From the NCBI GenBank assembly GCA_000687655.1, contig JHWR01000015.1, forward strand, positions 21,340 through 85,339: a stretch of DNA of 64,000 bases. The letters run 5' to 3'. Below, one piece after another: positions 26,026 through 34,961 of the stretch; the stretch's first letter is position 1; every line of letters begins with the position of its first letter. Under the pieces are notes generated by a model. That model was not told where the DNA came from and did not search any database. It worked only from the letters and a program-made list of their open reading frames with translations. The DNA comes from Lachnospiraceae bacterium YSB2008. Lineage in GTDB: Bacteria; Bacillota; Clostridia; Lachnospirales; Lachnospiraceae. A program made the translations under genes and the position numbers.

Positions 26026-26958
26026 ATGGCTTTTAAATTCAAAGAAGTAATGAATAAACCGGAACGACTTGCTCCGGGACACAGACTCTGTGCAGGCTGC
26101 GGTGCTTCTATAGCAGTCAGAACAGTCCTTCGTGCATTAAAGGAAGAGGATCATGCTGTTATCGGAAATGCAACTGGATGTCTTGAGGTATCAACCTTCA
26201 TGTATCCATATACAGCTTACGAAGACAGCTACATACATAATGCATTTGCATGTGCAGGCGCAACACTCTCAGGTGTTGAGGCAGCGTACAATGCACTTAA
26301 GAAGCGCGGTAAGATAGATGATACATATAAGTTCATCACATTTGGTGGTGACGGTGGTACTTACGATATAGGTATTCAGTCACTTTCAGGTGCAATGGAG
26401 CGTAATCATGACCTTGTATATGTATGCTACGATAACGGGGCTTACATGAATACAGGTATCCAGCGTTCGTCTGCTACACCTATGTATGCAGATACTACTA
26501 CAACTCCTGTAGGAACAGAGAGTACAGGTAAGATGCAGAATCGTAAGGATCTTGCAAGCATAATTGCAGCACATGATATCCCTTACGTTGGTCAGAGTAC
26601 ATTTACAAGTACAATGAAGGACCTTTATGTTAAAGCAGAGAAGGCAATATATACTCCGGGTGCGGCATTCCTGAATGTAATGGCACCATGCCCAAGAGGT
26701 TGGAGATATGATACTCCTAACATCATGGAGATCTGCCGACTTGCAGTTGAGACTTGCTACTGGCCACTCTTCGAAGTAGTGGAAGGTAAGTGGATACTTA
26801 ACTATGAGCCTAAGAATAAGCTTCCTATAGAAGACTTCCTTCGCCCACAGGGACGTTTCAAGCATCTCTTCAAGCCTGAAAATGAAGAGCTTCTTGCTCA
26901 GTACCAGGCAGAGGTTGATAGAAGATGGGAAGATCTTCTCTATAAATGTTCAAGATAA
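26026..26958 (+). CDS. porB: 2-oxoacid:ferredoxin oxidoreductase, beta (TPP-binding) subunit
   Basis: A 310-residue TPP-binding subunit: HRLCAGCGAS at the N-terminus and the TPP motif GGDGGTYDIG, with further Cys residues that could ligate a 4Fe-4S cluster. Ends the porGDAB operon, followed by a strong terminator. Confidence 0.93.
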   Translation: MAFKFKEVMNKPERLAPGHRLCAGCGASIAVRTVLRALKEEDHAVIGNATGCLEVSTFMYPYTAYEDSYIHNAFACAGATLSGVEAAYNALKKRGKIDDTYKFITFGGDGGTYDIGIQSLSGAMERNHDLVYVCYDNGAYMNTGIQRSSATPMYADTTTTPVGTESTGKMQNRKDLASIIAAHDIPYVGQSTFTSTMKDLYVKAEKAIYTPGAAFLNVMAPCPRGWRYDTPNIMEICRLAVETCYWPLFEVVEGKWILNYEPKNKLPIEDFLRPQGRFKHLFKPENEELLAQYQAEVDRRWEDLLYKCSR

Positions 26959-26972
26959 TAAATGTATATATG

Positions 26973-27006
26973 ACAGCTCGAATCGAATAGATTCGGGCTG
27001 TTTTTT
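26973..27006 (+). terminator. Rho-independent terminator of porGDAB
   Basis: A 12-bp stem (ACAGCTCGAATC / GATTCGGGCTGT, one G-U), a 5-nt loop and a T-run. Confidence 0.93.
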
Positions 27007-27041
27007 GTTGTGTAAAGCTATGTCTTATAAGGTGTTACCGG

Positions 27042-27062
27042 GCTATAGGCAAAAGCTATAAC
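27042..27062. promoter_or_regulatory. Predicted LysR (MtaR-like) operator, site C
   Basis: GCTATAGG-CAAAA-GCTATAAC, followed by TAACG. It aligns without gaps to site B and its centre lies about 77 bp upstream of the predicted metY start point. Confidence 0.6.
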
Positions 27063-27087
27063 TAACGAAAGTTTTTAGGTATGACTA

Positions 27088-27122
27088 CACCTATTGACTT
27101 GGTAGGTGAATGATGATATCAT
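27088..27122 (+). promoter_or_regulatory. metY-cysK promoter with dyad over the -35
   Basis: -35 TTGACT (27094-27099), 17-bp spacer, -10 TATCAT (27117-27122). A dyad CACCTA-N9-TAGGTG (27088-27108) encloses the -35 and could be a repressor site. Its half-sites recall the dyad before the Rrf2 gene at 34962-34990. Confidence 0.6.
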
Positions 27123-27174
27123 GCACCCATGTTCAGAAGAGATATGAACAAATACAAAAAGGAGGCAAAAGGAA

Positions 27175-27318
27175 ATGACTACATTTACAGCATTAAAAAA
27201 AGAATACATGATGTGTTGTTGTCGAATGCAGAACTCCCGGGCATACCATATGGCTGGGGCGTTAGGATGCTTACCTACATGCCTCTTAACAGCACGATGT
27301 TGCTGTATCACTGATTAG
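27175..27318 (+). CDS. Cysteine-rich leader peptide of the metY-cysK attenuator
   Basis: A 47-codon frame with GGAGG about 9 nt before the ATG. It has eight Cys codons: three in a row (codons 14-16), singles at 32 and 36, and three in a row again (42-44). Such clustering has no obvious structural role but is the hallmark of an amino-acid-sensing leader. The first Cys triplet ends 11 nt before the antiterminator arm at 27234, so a ribosome stalled there would have its leading edge at the arm. It stops 9 nt before the terminator stem's competing strand. Translation is a prediction. Confidence 0.75.
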   Translation: MTTFTALKKEYMMCCCRMQNSRAYHMAGALGCLPTCLLTARCCCITD

Positions 27319-27362
27319 AAAGCCATGTGCCCGGGAGGAAAATAAAAACTCCCGGGTTTTTT
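27234..27362 (+). promoter_or_regulatory. Terminator/antiterminator switch (cysteine attenuator)
   Basis: Terminator: CCCGGGAG (27330-27337) pairs with CTCCCGGG (27349-27356), followed by TTTTTT. Antiterminator: CTCCCGGGCA (27234-27243) is exactly complementary to TGCCCGGGAG (27328-27337), and ATGGCT (27250-27255) pairs with AGCCAT (27321-27326). The two structures are mutually exclusive. A ribosome stalled at the Cys codons leaves the antiterminator free to form. A ribosome reaching the stop codon (27316-27318) covers AGCCAT and favours the terminator. Readthrough on Cys shortage is inferred. Confidence 0.78.
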
Positions 27363-27449
27363 AAACCCGTTAACGATACATTTAAAACACGATCTTCGCA
27401 AAAAACATTAAAACAATAAATTAAAATATAGAATAAGGAGAACAAAAAA

Positions 27450-28730
27450 ATGAGCGATTACAGATTTGAAACACTTCAGTTACACGTAGGACAGGAACAG
27501 GCAGACCCGGCAACAGATTCAAGGGCAGTTCCTATTTATCAGACAACATCTTATGTATTCCATAACAGTAAGCATGCAGCAGACAGATTCGGACTTGCAG
27601 ATGCAGGTAACATATATGGAAGACTTACAAACTCAACTCAGGATGTTCTTGAGAAGAGAATCGCAGCTCTTGAAGGCGGTTCAGCAGCACTTGCACTTGC
27701 GTCAGGAGCAGCTGCGATCACATATACAATTGAAGCTCTTGCAGCAAACGGCGGTCACATCGTAGCTCAGAAGACTATCTACGGTGGAAGCTACAACCTT
27801 CTTGCACATACACTTCCACAGTATGGCATTGAAACAACATTCGTAGACGCACATAACCTTGCAGAAGTTGAGGGTGCGATCAAGGAGAACACAAGAGCTA
27901 TCTACCTCGAAACACTCGGAAATCCAAACAGTGATATTCCTGATATAGATGCTATTGCTGAAATAGCACATAAGCACGGACTTCCACTTGTAATAGACAA
28001 TACATTCGGTACACCTTACCTTATAAGACCTATCGAGCACGGTGCAGATATCGTAGTTCATTCAGCTACAAAGTTCATCGGTGGTCACGGAACTACACTC
28101 GGTGGTATTATAGTTGAGTCCGGAAAGTTTGACTGGAGCGCAAGCGGAAAGTATCCTAATATAGCAGCTCCTAATCCAAGCTATCACGGCGTATCATTCT
28201 ATGATGTAGTAGGACCTGCAGCATTCGTAACATATATCCGTGCTATACTTCTTCGTGATACAGGTGCTACAATATCACCATTCAACGCATTCCTTCTTCT
28301 TCAGGGGGTTGAGACACTTTCACTCAGACTTGAGAGACATGCAGAGAATACAAAGAAGGTTGTAGAATTCCTTTCTAATCATCCAAAGGTTGCAAAGGTT
28401 AATCATCCATCACTTGCAGATCATCCTGATCATGCACTTTATGAGAAGTACTTCCCGAATGGTGGAGCATCTATCTTTACATTTGATATTAAGGGCGGAA
28501 AAGATGAAGCTTGGAAGTTTATAGATAACCTTAAGATTTTCTCACTTCTTGCAAATGTAGCAGACGTGAAGAGCCTTGTTATCCATCCGGCATCTACAAC
28601 ACATTCACAGCTTTCAGAAGAAGAGCTCACTGATCAGGGCATCTTCCAGAGCACTATCAGACTTTCTATCGGAACAGAGAATATTGCTGATATCATAGAA
28701 GACCTTGAAAATGCATTCAATGCGATATAA
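27450..28730 (+). CDS. metY: O-acetylhomoserine (O-acetylserine) sulfhydrylase
   Basis: A 426-residue PLP enzyme of the Cys/Met family that makes homocysteine from O-acetylhomoserine and sulfide. MetY-type features include the N-terminal [39 protein letters not shown] and the PLP lysine in [13 protein letters not shown]. The long 426-residue form separates it from cystathionine gamma-synthases. It is the first gene after the cysteine leader and is followed by cysK after 37 nt. Confidence 0.94.
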   Translation: MSDYRFETLQLHVGQEQADPATDSRAVPIYQTTSYVFHNSKHAADRFGLADAGNIYGRLTNSTQDVLEKRIAALEGGSAALALASGAAAITYTIEALAANGGHIVAQKTIYGGSYNLLAHTLPQYGIETTFVDAHNLAEVEGAIKENTRAIYLETLGNPNSDIPDIDAIAEIAHKHGLPLVIDNTFGTPYLIRPIEHGADIVVHSATKFIGGHGTTLGGIIVESGKFDWSASGKYPNIAAPNPSYHGVSFYDVVGPAAFVTYIRAILLRDTGATISPFNAFLLLQGVETLSLRLERHAENTKKVVEFLSNHPKVAKVNHPSLADHPDHALYEKYFPNGGASIFTFDIKGGKDEAWKFIDNLKIFSLLANVADVKSLVIHPASTTHSQLSEEELTDQGIFQSTIRLSIGTENIADIIEDLENAFNAI

Positions 28731-28767
28731 ACTGAATATAAAAATAAAAAAGAAAGAGGAAAAAGAC

Positions 28768-29706
28768 ATGGCTAATATTTATAAGGGAACACTCGGGCTT
28801 ATTGGAAATACTCCGCTTGTTGAAGTAGTTAATATTGAGAAGGAGCTTGGACTTGAAGCTACAGTTCTTGTAAAACTTGAGTACTTCAATCCGGCAGGAA
28901 GTGTTAAGGATCGTATCGCAAAGGCGATGATCGAGGATGCAGAGGAGAAGGGACTCCTCAAGGAAGGTTCTGTTATCATCGAGCCTACATCAGGAAATAC
29001 AGGTATCGGACTTGCTGCCATAGCAGCAGCAAAGGGATATCGTGCAATCCTTACAATGCCTGAAACGATGAGCGTTGAGAGAAGAAACATTCTCAAGGCT
29101 TATGGCGCAGAGATAGTTCTTACAGAAGGCGCAAAGGGTATGAAGGGCGCTATCGCTAAGGCTGAAGAGCTGGCAAAGGAGATAGAAGGAGCATTCATTC
29201 CGGGGCAGTTCATCAACCCTGCAAACCCAGCAATCCATAAGGCTACAACAGGTCCTGAAATCTGGAAGGACACAGATGGAAATGTAGATATATTCATAGC
29301 AGGTGTAGGTACAGGCGGAACAGTAACAGGAACCGGTGAATACCTTAAGGAGCAGAATCCAAATGTCAAGGTAGTTGCACTTGAGCCGGCAGATTCTCCT
29401 GTTCTTTCAGAAGGTCACGCAGGCGCTCATAAGATTCAGGGTATAGGCGCAGGCTTCGTACCTGACGTTCTTAATACAGATGTATTTGACGAAGTATTCA
29501 AGGCTCCGAATGAAGCAGCATTCCAGACAGCTAAGCTTCTTGCAAAGAAGGAAGGAATCTCTGTAGGTATTTCTTCAGGAGCAGCTCTTTACGGAGCTAT
29601 CGAATACGCAAAGAAGCCTGAGAACAAGGGCAAGGTTATAGTTGCACTTCTTCCGGACAGTGGAGACAGATATTATTCAACACCACTTTTCGCAAGTGAG
29701 AATTAA
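28768..29706 (+). CDS. cysK: Cysteine synthase (O-acetylserine sulfhydrylase)
   Basis: A 312-residue fold-type II PLP enzyme that forms cysteine from O-acetylserine and sulfide. The PLP lysine lies in [11 protein letters not shown], the phosphate loop is [10 protein letters not shown], and [10 protein letters not shown] is the substrate loop. The start at 28768 follows AAAGAGGAAAA; an upstream in-frame ATG would overlap metY and is unlikely. With metY it forms a sulfide-assimilation operon. Confidence 0.95.
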   Translation: MANIYKGTLGLIGNTPLVEVVNIEKELGLEATVLVKLEYFNPAGSVKDRIAKAMIEDAEEKGLLKEGSVIIEPTSGNTGIGLAAIAAAKGYRAILTMPETMSVERRNILKAYGAEIVLTEGAKGMKGAIAKAEELAKEIEGAFIPGQFINPANPAIHKATTGPEIWKDTDGNVDIFIAGVGTGGTVTGTGEYLKEQNPNVKVVALEPADSPVLSEGHAGAHKIQGIGAGFVPDVLNTDVFDEVFKAPNEAAFQTAKLLAKKEGISVGISSGAALYGAIEYAKKPENKGKVIVALLPDSGDRYYSTPLFASEN

Positions 29707-29737
29707 TTCCATAGTGCTATCATAATATAAAGAATAT

Positions 29738-29790
29738 AAGACGGGTGTCATCGGCAGTATGCTGCAGGGATGACATCCGTCTTGTTCTGT
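29738..29790 (+). terminator. Terminator of metY-cysK
   Basis: A 15-bp stem (AAGACGGGTGTCATC with GATGACATCCGTCTT, one G-U) followed by a T-rich GTTCTGTTCTG tail. Confidence 0.8.
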
Positions 29791-29810
29791 TCTGATATTA
29801 TCACATTCTT

Positions 29811-29839
29811 TTGTCGCAGATTACCATTTGTGATATACT
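29811..29839 (+). promoter_or_regulatory. Promoter of the hybrid kinase gene
   Basis: -35 TTGTCG (29811-29816), 17-bp spacer, -10 TATACT (29834-29839). Confidence 0.6.
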
Positions 29840-29862
29840 GTTTTTGTGGGGAGGTAAAGCCT

Positions 29863-32184
29863 ATGTTGAAGTATAATATCGACTTTGAAATAATGGGACT
29901 TGTGATCACACTGGTCATCGCTTTCTATTTCCACATGAATTATGTGGTTACGACTAGAAGTGATAAAGCATTTAAGAAGCTTCTTTACTTTATTTTGATT
30001 GCGATAATACTGGACATACTCACAGCATTTTCTTTCTCACTTGAAAACCCGAAGTGGAATATGTTCAATCTATTTATGAACACCTGTTACTATATGTGCG
30101 TTGCTGCCACAGCCGTTGAGTTCGAAGGGTATGTTGCCAGCCACATAGATGTTCTCGTTGAAAATAAAGTATATAGCGTCATCAGACGGATAATATATAT
30201 TTTCTATGTCATACATGGGCTTCTGAATCCATTTACAAAACTTGCTTTCTACTTTGATGAGGAAGGCAGATACTGCCACGGCCCAATGTATATTCTCGGT
30301 TATATCATTCCAAGTATCTTCGTTATAGGAGCTCTTGTTCAGATTCTCAAATACAAAAACTGTTTTAACAGAAAACAGCGTCTTTCAAGTCTGGCATTTA
30401 TTCTGGTTGTTTTTGTCGCAATGATACTCCAGGCATTTGTTGTTCCTGATGTATATCTCACGTATGCGCTTATTCCTGTAGCTCTCCTTATGCTTGTATT
30501 CTCACTCGAAACACCTGACTACCGTAAGCTTATAAAGACTATGGACGAGCTTGAAACTGCAAAGCAGGAAGCATGGCATGCAAACCAGGTGAAAAGTGAC
30601 TTCCTTGCAAATATGTCTCACGAAATTCGTACTCCGATAAATGCAATTCTTGGTTTTGATGAAATGATCCTTCGTGAAACAAAGGAGAACGATACATTTA
30701 ATTATGCTTCTGATATTAAGGACAGCGGACAGACTCTGCTCTCTATCGTAAATGATATTCTTGATCTTTCAAAGATTGAGGCCGGAAAGATGGAAATCAT
30801 ACCGGAGGAGTATAGTATAACGGAGATGGTCTCGGGACTTGTAAGAATGATAACTCCGAAGGCTAATGAAAAAGGCCTCAAGCTTAATGTTGAAGTCGAC
30901 AGTAAAATTCCGCGAAAAATGGAAGGCGATGATATAAGAATTGCACAGGTACTTACAAACTTGCTGACAAATGCTGTTAAATATACAGAAATGGGCGAAG
31001 TGACTCTTCAGATCAAGGCTGAACAGCCGGAAAATGGAAATGTACATCTTTTCTTTGCAGTAAGAGATACAGGTGTGGGAATCAAAGCAGAAAACACGGC
31101 GATTCTCTTCTCGGAATTCAGCCGTATTGAAGATTCTAATGTTCGCAAGATAGAGGGTACAGGCCTTGGGCTGCCTATCTCTCAAAGGTGTCTTAATCTG
31201 ATGGGCAGCAATCTGGAGGTTAAGAGTGTATACGGAGAAGGCTCGACCTTCTACTTTTTCCTGAACCAGAAGGTTGTGGACGCCGAACCTATAGGTGATT
31301 ATGATCCTGCCAATATGACCATGCAGGAGGATGTCAAAGTATTCAGGGAAAGCTTTAAGGCTCCGGATGCGCATGTTCTGGTTGTTGATGACGTAGAAAC
31401 TAACCTGAAGGTATTTAAAGGACTCCTGAATAAATCAGAGATGAAGATAGATACGGCAGGAAGCGGAGCTGAGGCCATTGAACTTATCAGAAAATATAAG
31501 TTTGATATTATTTTCATGGATCACCAGATGCCTCAGATGGACGGTATTGAAACACTGGAAAAACTGGTGGAAGATCCGGACATAGATATCAGCAATACTC
31601 CTGTTATCGCACTTACCGCAAATGCCATCTCGGGCGCAAGAGATATGTACCTTGAGAAAGGTTTTGCTGACTATATCTCAAAGCCTATTAATGGATGGGA
31701 ACTGTCTGAGATGATCAGGAAATGGCTTCCGGAAGATAGAATAGTAGTCGATAATTCAGAATCTGAGGAATCTGATTCCGTTACTGATGATACACAGGAT
31801 TCAAAGTCAGATGACGAGCAGATGTATGAGGATGAAGATCTCAATAAGCTGGCTCAGGCAGGTCTGGATGTTAAGACAGGTCTGACATATACAATGAATG
31901 ATAAGGAATTCTATCTTGATATCATTTCTGATTTTGTAAATGAATATGAGGAGAGAAGTGCAGCACTGGAAAAGGATTTTGTAGATAAGAACTGGAAATC
32001 CTATGGTATTAATGCGCATTCTTTGAAGAGCCTCTCCAAGACTATTGGACTTAATTCGCTTGCCGATGAAGCACTCGTTCTGGAGCTTGCAGCCAAGAAC
32101 GGAGAACCGGAAAAGGTTGAAGCGAACCACGAAGCACTGCTCACTCATTACAAGGATTCGGTAGATGCGATAAACAGGCGGTGA
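29863..32184 (+). CDS. Hybrid sensor histidine kinase with HPt domain
   Basis: A 773-residue membrane signalling protein. Residues 1-215 hold about seven hydrophobic helices. A short coiled linker is followed by HisKA (catalytic His in SHEIRTP, about residue 253) and HATPase_c (NLLTNAVKYTE, DTGVGI, GTGLGLPI). Next come a receiver domain (phospho-Asp in FMDHQMPQMDG) and a C-terminal HPt domain (NAHSLKSLSKTIG). The full phosphorelay in one chain needs an external response regulator that is not adjacent. The start at 29863 follows GGGGAGG. The signal sensed is unknown. Confidence 0.9.
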   Translation: MLKYNIDFEIMGLVITLVIAFYFHMNYVVTTRSDKAFKKLLYFILIAIILDILTAFSFSLENPKWNMFNLFMNTCYYMCVAATAVEFEGYVASHIDVLVENKVYSVIRRIIYIFYVIHGLLNPFTKLAFYFDEEGRYCHGPMYILGYIIPSIFVIGALVQILKYKNCFNRKQRLSSLAFILVVFVAMILQAFVVPDVYLTYALIPVALLMLVFSLETPDYRKLIKTMDELETAKQEAWHANQVKSDFLANMSHEIRTPINAILGFDEMILRETKENDTFNYASDIKDSGQTLLSIVNDILDLSKIEAGKMEIIPEEYSITEMVSGLVRMITPKANEKGLKLNVEVDSKIPRKMEGDDIRIAQVLTNLLTNAVKYTEMGEVTLQIKAEQPENGNVHLFFAVRDTGVGIKAENTAILFSEFSRIEDSNVRKIEGTGLGLPISQRCLNLMGSNLEVKSVYGEGSTFYFFLNQKVVDAEPIGDYDPANMTMQEDVKVFRESFKAPDAHVLVVDDVETNLKVFKGLLNKSEMKIDTAGSGAEAIELIRKYKFDIIFMDHQMPQMDGIETLEKLVEDPDIDISNTPVIALTANAISGARDMYLEKGFADYISKPINGWELSEMIRKWLPEDRIVVDNSESEESDSVTDDTQDSKSDDEQMYEDEDLNKLAQAGLDVKTGLTYTMNDKEFYLDIISDFVNEYEERSAALEKDFVDKNWKSYGINAHSLKSLSKTIGLNSLADEALVLELAAKNGEPEKVEANHEALLTHYKDSVDAINRR

Positions 32185-32215
32185 TCATATTATCCTATTG
32201 AGAAATGAAAAAAGG

Positions 32216-32251
32216 TTGACAAAATATATTTGGTCAAATATAATTTGGTAA
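32216..32251 (+). promoter_or_regulatory. Consensus sigma-A promoter with internal dyad for gpx-marR
   Basis: -35 TTGACA (32216-32221), 17-bp spacer, -10 TATAAT (32239-32244): both hexamers are perfect. The dyad ATTTG-GT-CAAAT (32228-32239) lies in the spacer and reaches the -10, and TTTGGT recurs at 32244-32249. This is a plausible site for the OhrR/MarR repressor encoded two genes down. Confidence 0.75.
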
Positions 32252-32293
32252 AACATAGTTAACAACATTTCATTTCCAAAGGAGGTACATATC

Positions 32294-32836
32294 ATGGGAT
32301 TTTATGATCAGAGCGTAATGACAGCTGCAGGCGAAGAGATATCAATGAAGGAATTTGAAGGAAAGGTGGTTCTTGTTGTAAACACTGCTACGGGCTGTGG
32401 ATTTACACCTCATTACAAGGACCTTGAAGCTATGTACGAAAAGTATCATGACAGAGGGTTTGAGATTATCGATGTTCCCTGCAATCAGTTCGCAGGGCAG
32501 ACACCGGGAACAGACGATGAGATACATGAGTTCTGTCAGCTTAAGTACAATACCCAGTTTCCACAGATGAAGAAGTCAGACGTAAATGGAGAAACAGCCA
32601 TCCCACTTTTCAAATATTTGAAAGAACAGAAGGGGTTCGCCGGATTTGGAAAAGGACCGGCAGCTCTCGCGATGAGCGCTATGCTCAAGAAGATTGATAA
32701 GGATTACAAAAATAATCCTGAGATTAAATGGAACTTTACTAAGTTCATAGTAGACAGAAGCGGAAATGTGGTTGCAAGATTTGAGCCAACCGAAAAGATG
32801 GATCAGGTAGATAAGTTTGTTGAAGGATTACTATAG
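32294..32836 (+). CDS. gpx: Glutathione peroxidase family protein
   Basis: A 180-residue thioredoxin-fold peroxidase that reduces hydroperoxides. The peroxidatic Cys35 lies in NTATGCGFTPHY; the conserved Gln is in PCNQFAGQ, and the Trp-Asn in WNFTKF. As in other bacterial members, it likely uses thioredoxin rather than glutathione. An AAAGGAGG precedes the ATG. It is transcribed with an OhrR-like regulator 28 nt downstream. Confidence 0.94.
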   Translation: MGFYDQSVMTAAGEEISMKEFEGKVVLVVNTATGCGFTPHYKDLEAMYEKYHDRGFEIIDVPCNQFAGQTPGTDDEIHEFCQLKYNTQFPQMKKSDVNGETAIPLFKYLKEQKGFAGFGKGPAALAMSAMLKKIDKDYKNNPEIKWNFTKFIVDRSGNVVARFEPTEKMDQVDKFVEGLL

Positions 32837-32864
32837 AGTAAGAATGATTTAGAGGACGATTAAT

Positions 32865-33296
32865 ATGGCACAGGAATATGAACAGCTTTTACTTACGAAT
32901 CAGTTATGCTTCCCTATGTATGCATGTGGCAGAAAGATAGTTAATGCTTATAATCCGTATCTGAAGCCACTTGGGCTGACATACACGCAGTATATAGTTT
33001 TTATGGTGCTGTGGGAGAAGGAGAACGTTACAGTCGGACAGCTTGGGAGCATCCTTCATCTCGATGCAGGGACCCTCACACCTCTTCTGAAGAATCTTGA
33101 AAAGGAAGGATACGTAACCAGAGGACGTTCAAAGGAAGACGAGCGTGTAACTATCATCAGCATTACTGAAAAAGGAAATGCTCTTAAGGAGAAATGTAAG
33201 GACATTCCATTTGAACTTGCAAAAAGCGTATCACCGCTTTCGGAGAAGGATACAAAGGAACTCTACAGGCTACTGTATAAGTTTCTTGAGAGATAG
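32865..33296 (+). CDS. MarR family regulator, OhrR type
   Basis: A 143-residue winged-helix regulator. Cys15 in LCFPMYACGR aligns with the reactive Cys of OhrR, which is oxidised by organic peroxides to release DNA. The HTH core is VGQLGSILHLDAGTLTPLLKNLEK and the wing KEDERVTIISIT. The neighbouring gpx and the dyad in its promoter support autoregulated peroxide defence. Confidence 0.88.
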   Translation: MAQEYEQLLLTNQLCFPMYACGRKIVNAYNPYLKPLGLTYTQYIVFMVLWEKENVTVGQLGSILHLDAGTLTPLLKNLEKEGYVTRGRSKEDERVTIISITEKGNALKEKCKDIPFELAKSVSPLSEKDTKELYRLLYKFLER

Positions 33297-33333
33297 AATA
33301 TCAGAGCGGTATTGGGATAATGGGTGTTGGATT

Positions 33334-34482
33334 ATGAATTATAAATTGCAGAATAGCGAGGATAAAAACTCCATATCCAGAGATAAAATCATAGTAAGAA
33401 CAAGTGTCATAGGTATAATTGCAAATGTAATGCTTGCCGCTTTCAAGGCTGTAATCGGTATTCTGAGCAATTCTATAGCTATTGTTATGGATGCAGTAAA
33501 CAATATATCTGACGCAGGAAGCTCGCTTATAACGATAATAGGTACTAAGCTGGCAGGACGCGAACCGGATAAAAAGCATCCTTTTGGGTACGGACGTATA
33601 GAGTATTTAAGTGCTATGATAATAGCTGTCATAGTGCTCTATGCCGGTGTTACATCCCTGGTTGAATCAGTGAAGAAGATTATTAATCCTGTCACTCCGG
33701 ATTATTCTACGGTTTCTCTTATTATTGTGGCAGTAGCAGTTGTTGTTAAGATAGTGCTTGGAAGATATGTTAAGAGTGTAGGTAAGAAGGTTAATTCTGC
33801 ATCACTGGTTAATTCCGGTGAAGATGCAACTCTTGATTCTGTTATATCGGCATCAACTCTTGTGGCAGCAGGGATATTCCTTATTTTCCACATATCATTA
33901 GAGGCCTGGCTTGGTGCCATAATATCTCTCGTAATCATAAAGTCCGGATTTGAGATGATGAAGGAAACGGTTTCTCAGCTTCTTGGAGAGAGAAATGATC
34001 CGGATCTTTCGAAGAGCATCAAAGAAACTGTTACGGAATTTGAAGACGTGCAGGGAGCATACGACCTTGTTCTTAACAATTACGGTCCGGATTCATGGAA
34101 TGGTTCAATACATATTGAAGTGCCGGATACTTATTCGGCTGACAGCCTGGATCGGCTTATAAGAAGTATTCAGGAAGCGGTATACAATAAGCATCAGGTT
34201 ATCCTGACCGCCATAGGAGTGTATTCTGTAAATACGAAGGACAAAGATGTAATAGAAGCGAAGAAGAAGGCGGAAGAGATAGTATTATCTCATGAACATA
34301 TACGCCAGATGCATGGCTTCTATATGGATAAAGAAGAAAAGACCATGCGTTTTGATATAGTCATAAGCTTTAATGCCAAGGATAGGCATGAAACATATGA
34401 CAGTGTTATTGAAGACATCAAGAAAGAATTTCCTGACTATGAGCTGCAGGTTGCAATGGATACGGATTTTGGTGAGGTGTAA
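33334..34482 (+). CDS. Cation diffusion facilitator family transporter
   Basis: A 382-residue metal-proton antiporter (Zn, Fe, Mn or similar). It has six transmembrane helices with the metal-site Asp pair in VMDAVNNISDAGSS, HPFGYGRIEY, then a cytoplasmic C-terminal domain of about 180 residues, longer than usual. Part of that tail resembles a second ferredoxin-like domain. The start at 33334 is chosen because the frame upstream overlaps the marR gene; its ribosome site is weak. It is convergent with the Rrf2 gene (24-bp gap). Confidence 0.88.
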   Translation: MNYKLQNSEDKNSISRDKIIVRTSVIGIIANVMLAAFKAVIGILSNSIAIVMDAVNNISDAGSSLITIIGTKLAGREPDKKHPFGYGRIEYLSAMIIAVIVLYAGVTSLVESVKKIINPVTPDYSTVSLIIVAVAVVVKIVLGRYVKSVGKKVNSASLVNSGEDATLDSVISASTLVAAGIFLIFHISLEAWLGAIISLVIIKSGFEMMKETVSQLLGERNDPDLSKSIKETVTEFEDVQGAYDLVLNNYGPDSWNGSIHIEVPDTYSADSLDRLIRSIQEAVYNKHQVILTAIGVYSVNTKDKDVIEAKKKAEEIVLSHEHIRQMHGFYMDKEEKTMRFDIVISFNAKDRHETYDSVIEDIKKEFPDYELQVAMDTDFGEV

Positions 34483-34505
34483 ATGGATAGCAGGATTTCC
34501 GGATT

Positions 34506-34901
34506 CTAAACAAAGTCCGCCAGTGTTTTGCTGCGGAAGAATTCGTGAATAGTATTATCGAATTCAGTCCACATAGGCAGGGTCTTGCAGATGTCTCTTC
34601 GGTCGCATTCATAATTGCAGTCAGCAAGGCATGCGACAGGAGAGAGGGAACCCTCCAGAGTTTCAATAATTTCACAAACAGTATATTCTTCAGGACGGCG
34701 GATGAGACTATATCCGCCGTTCTTTCCGCTTGCGCTCTTAACAAGTCCGGCGGTAACCAGTTCTTTCATGATAATCTCGAGATATTTCTTCGAGATTCCC
34801 TGCCTCTCAGCTATATCCTTAAGCGGAAGCCTTGCGCCCTCGCCATGCTCTGCTATATCTATCATAACTCTTAATGCGTAACGTCCTTTAGTTGATACCA
34901 T
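34506..34901 (-). CDS. Rrf2 family regulator (IscR/CymR-like)
   Basis: A 131-residue winged-helix regulator (N-terminal MVSTKGRYALRVMIDIA). Cys91, Cys99 and Cys105 occupy the usual 2Fe-2S positions of IscR-like members, with an extra Cys95, so it may sense cluster or redox status. CymR-type members control cysteine genes instead. The promoter region contains a dyad placed for autoregulation. Confidence 0.88.
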   Translation of the reverse strand: MVSTKGRYALRVMIDIAEHGEGARLPLKDIAERQGISKKYLEIIMKELVTAGLVKSASGKNGGYSLIRRPEEYTVCEIIETLEGSLSPVACLADCNYECDRRDICKTLPMWTEFDNTIHEFFRSKTLADFV

Positions 34902-34961
34902 GTCTTTTCCTCCTGCCTCTGGGTTGTGCTATTTAAAATTTCTATAATACAAAAACACTTT

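Noticed and set aside
27129..27314. A 61-residue plus-strand ORF overlapping the metY leader
   Set aside because: It has no ribosome site and is out of frame with the Cys-rich leader ORF, which has a strong one and explains the region's secondary structures.
26940..27450. T-box or SAM riboswitch before metY
   Set aside because: I searched for the T-box sequence and for SAM-I core motifs and saw none; the Cys leader explains the terminator.
33178..33333. Longer start for the CDF transporter
   Set aside because: It would overlap the marR gene by more than 100 bases with a non-family N-terminus.
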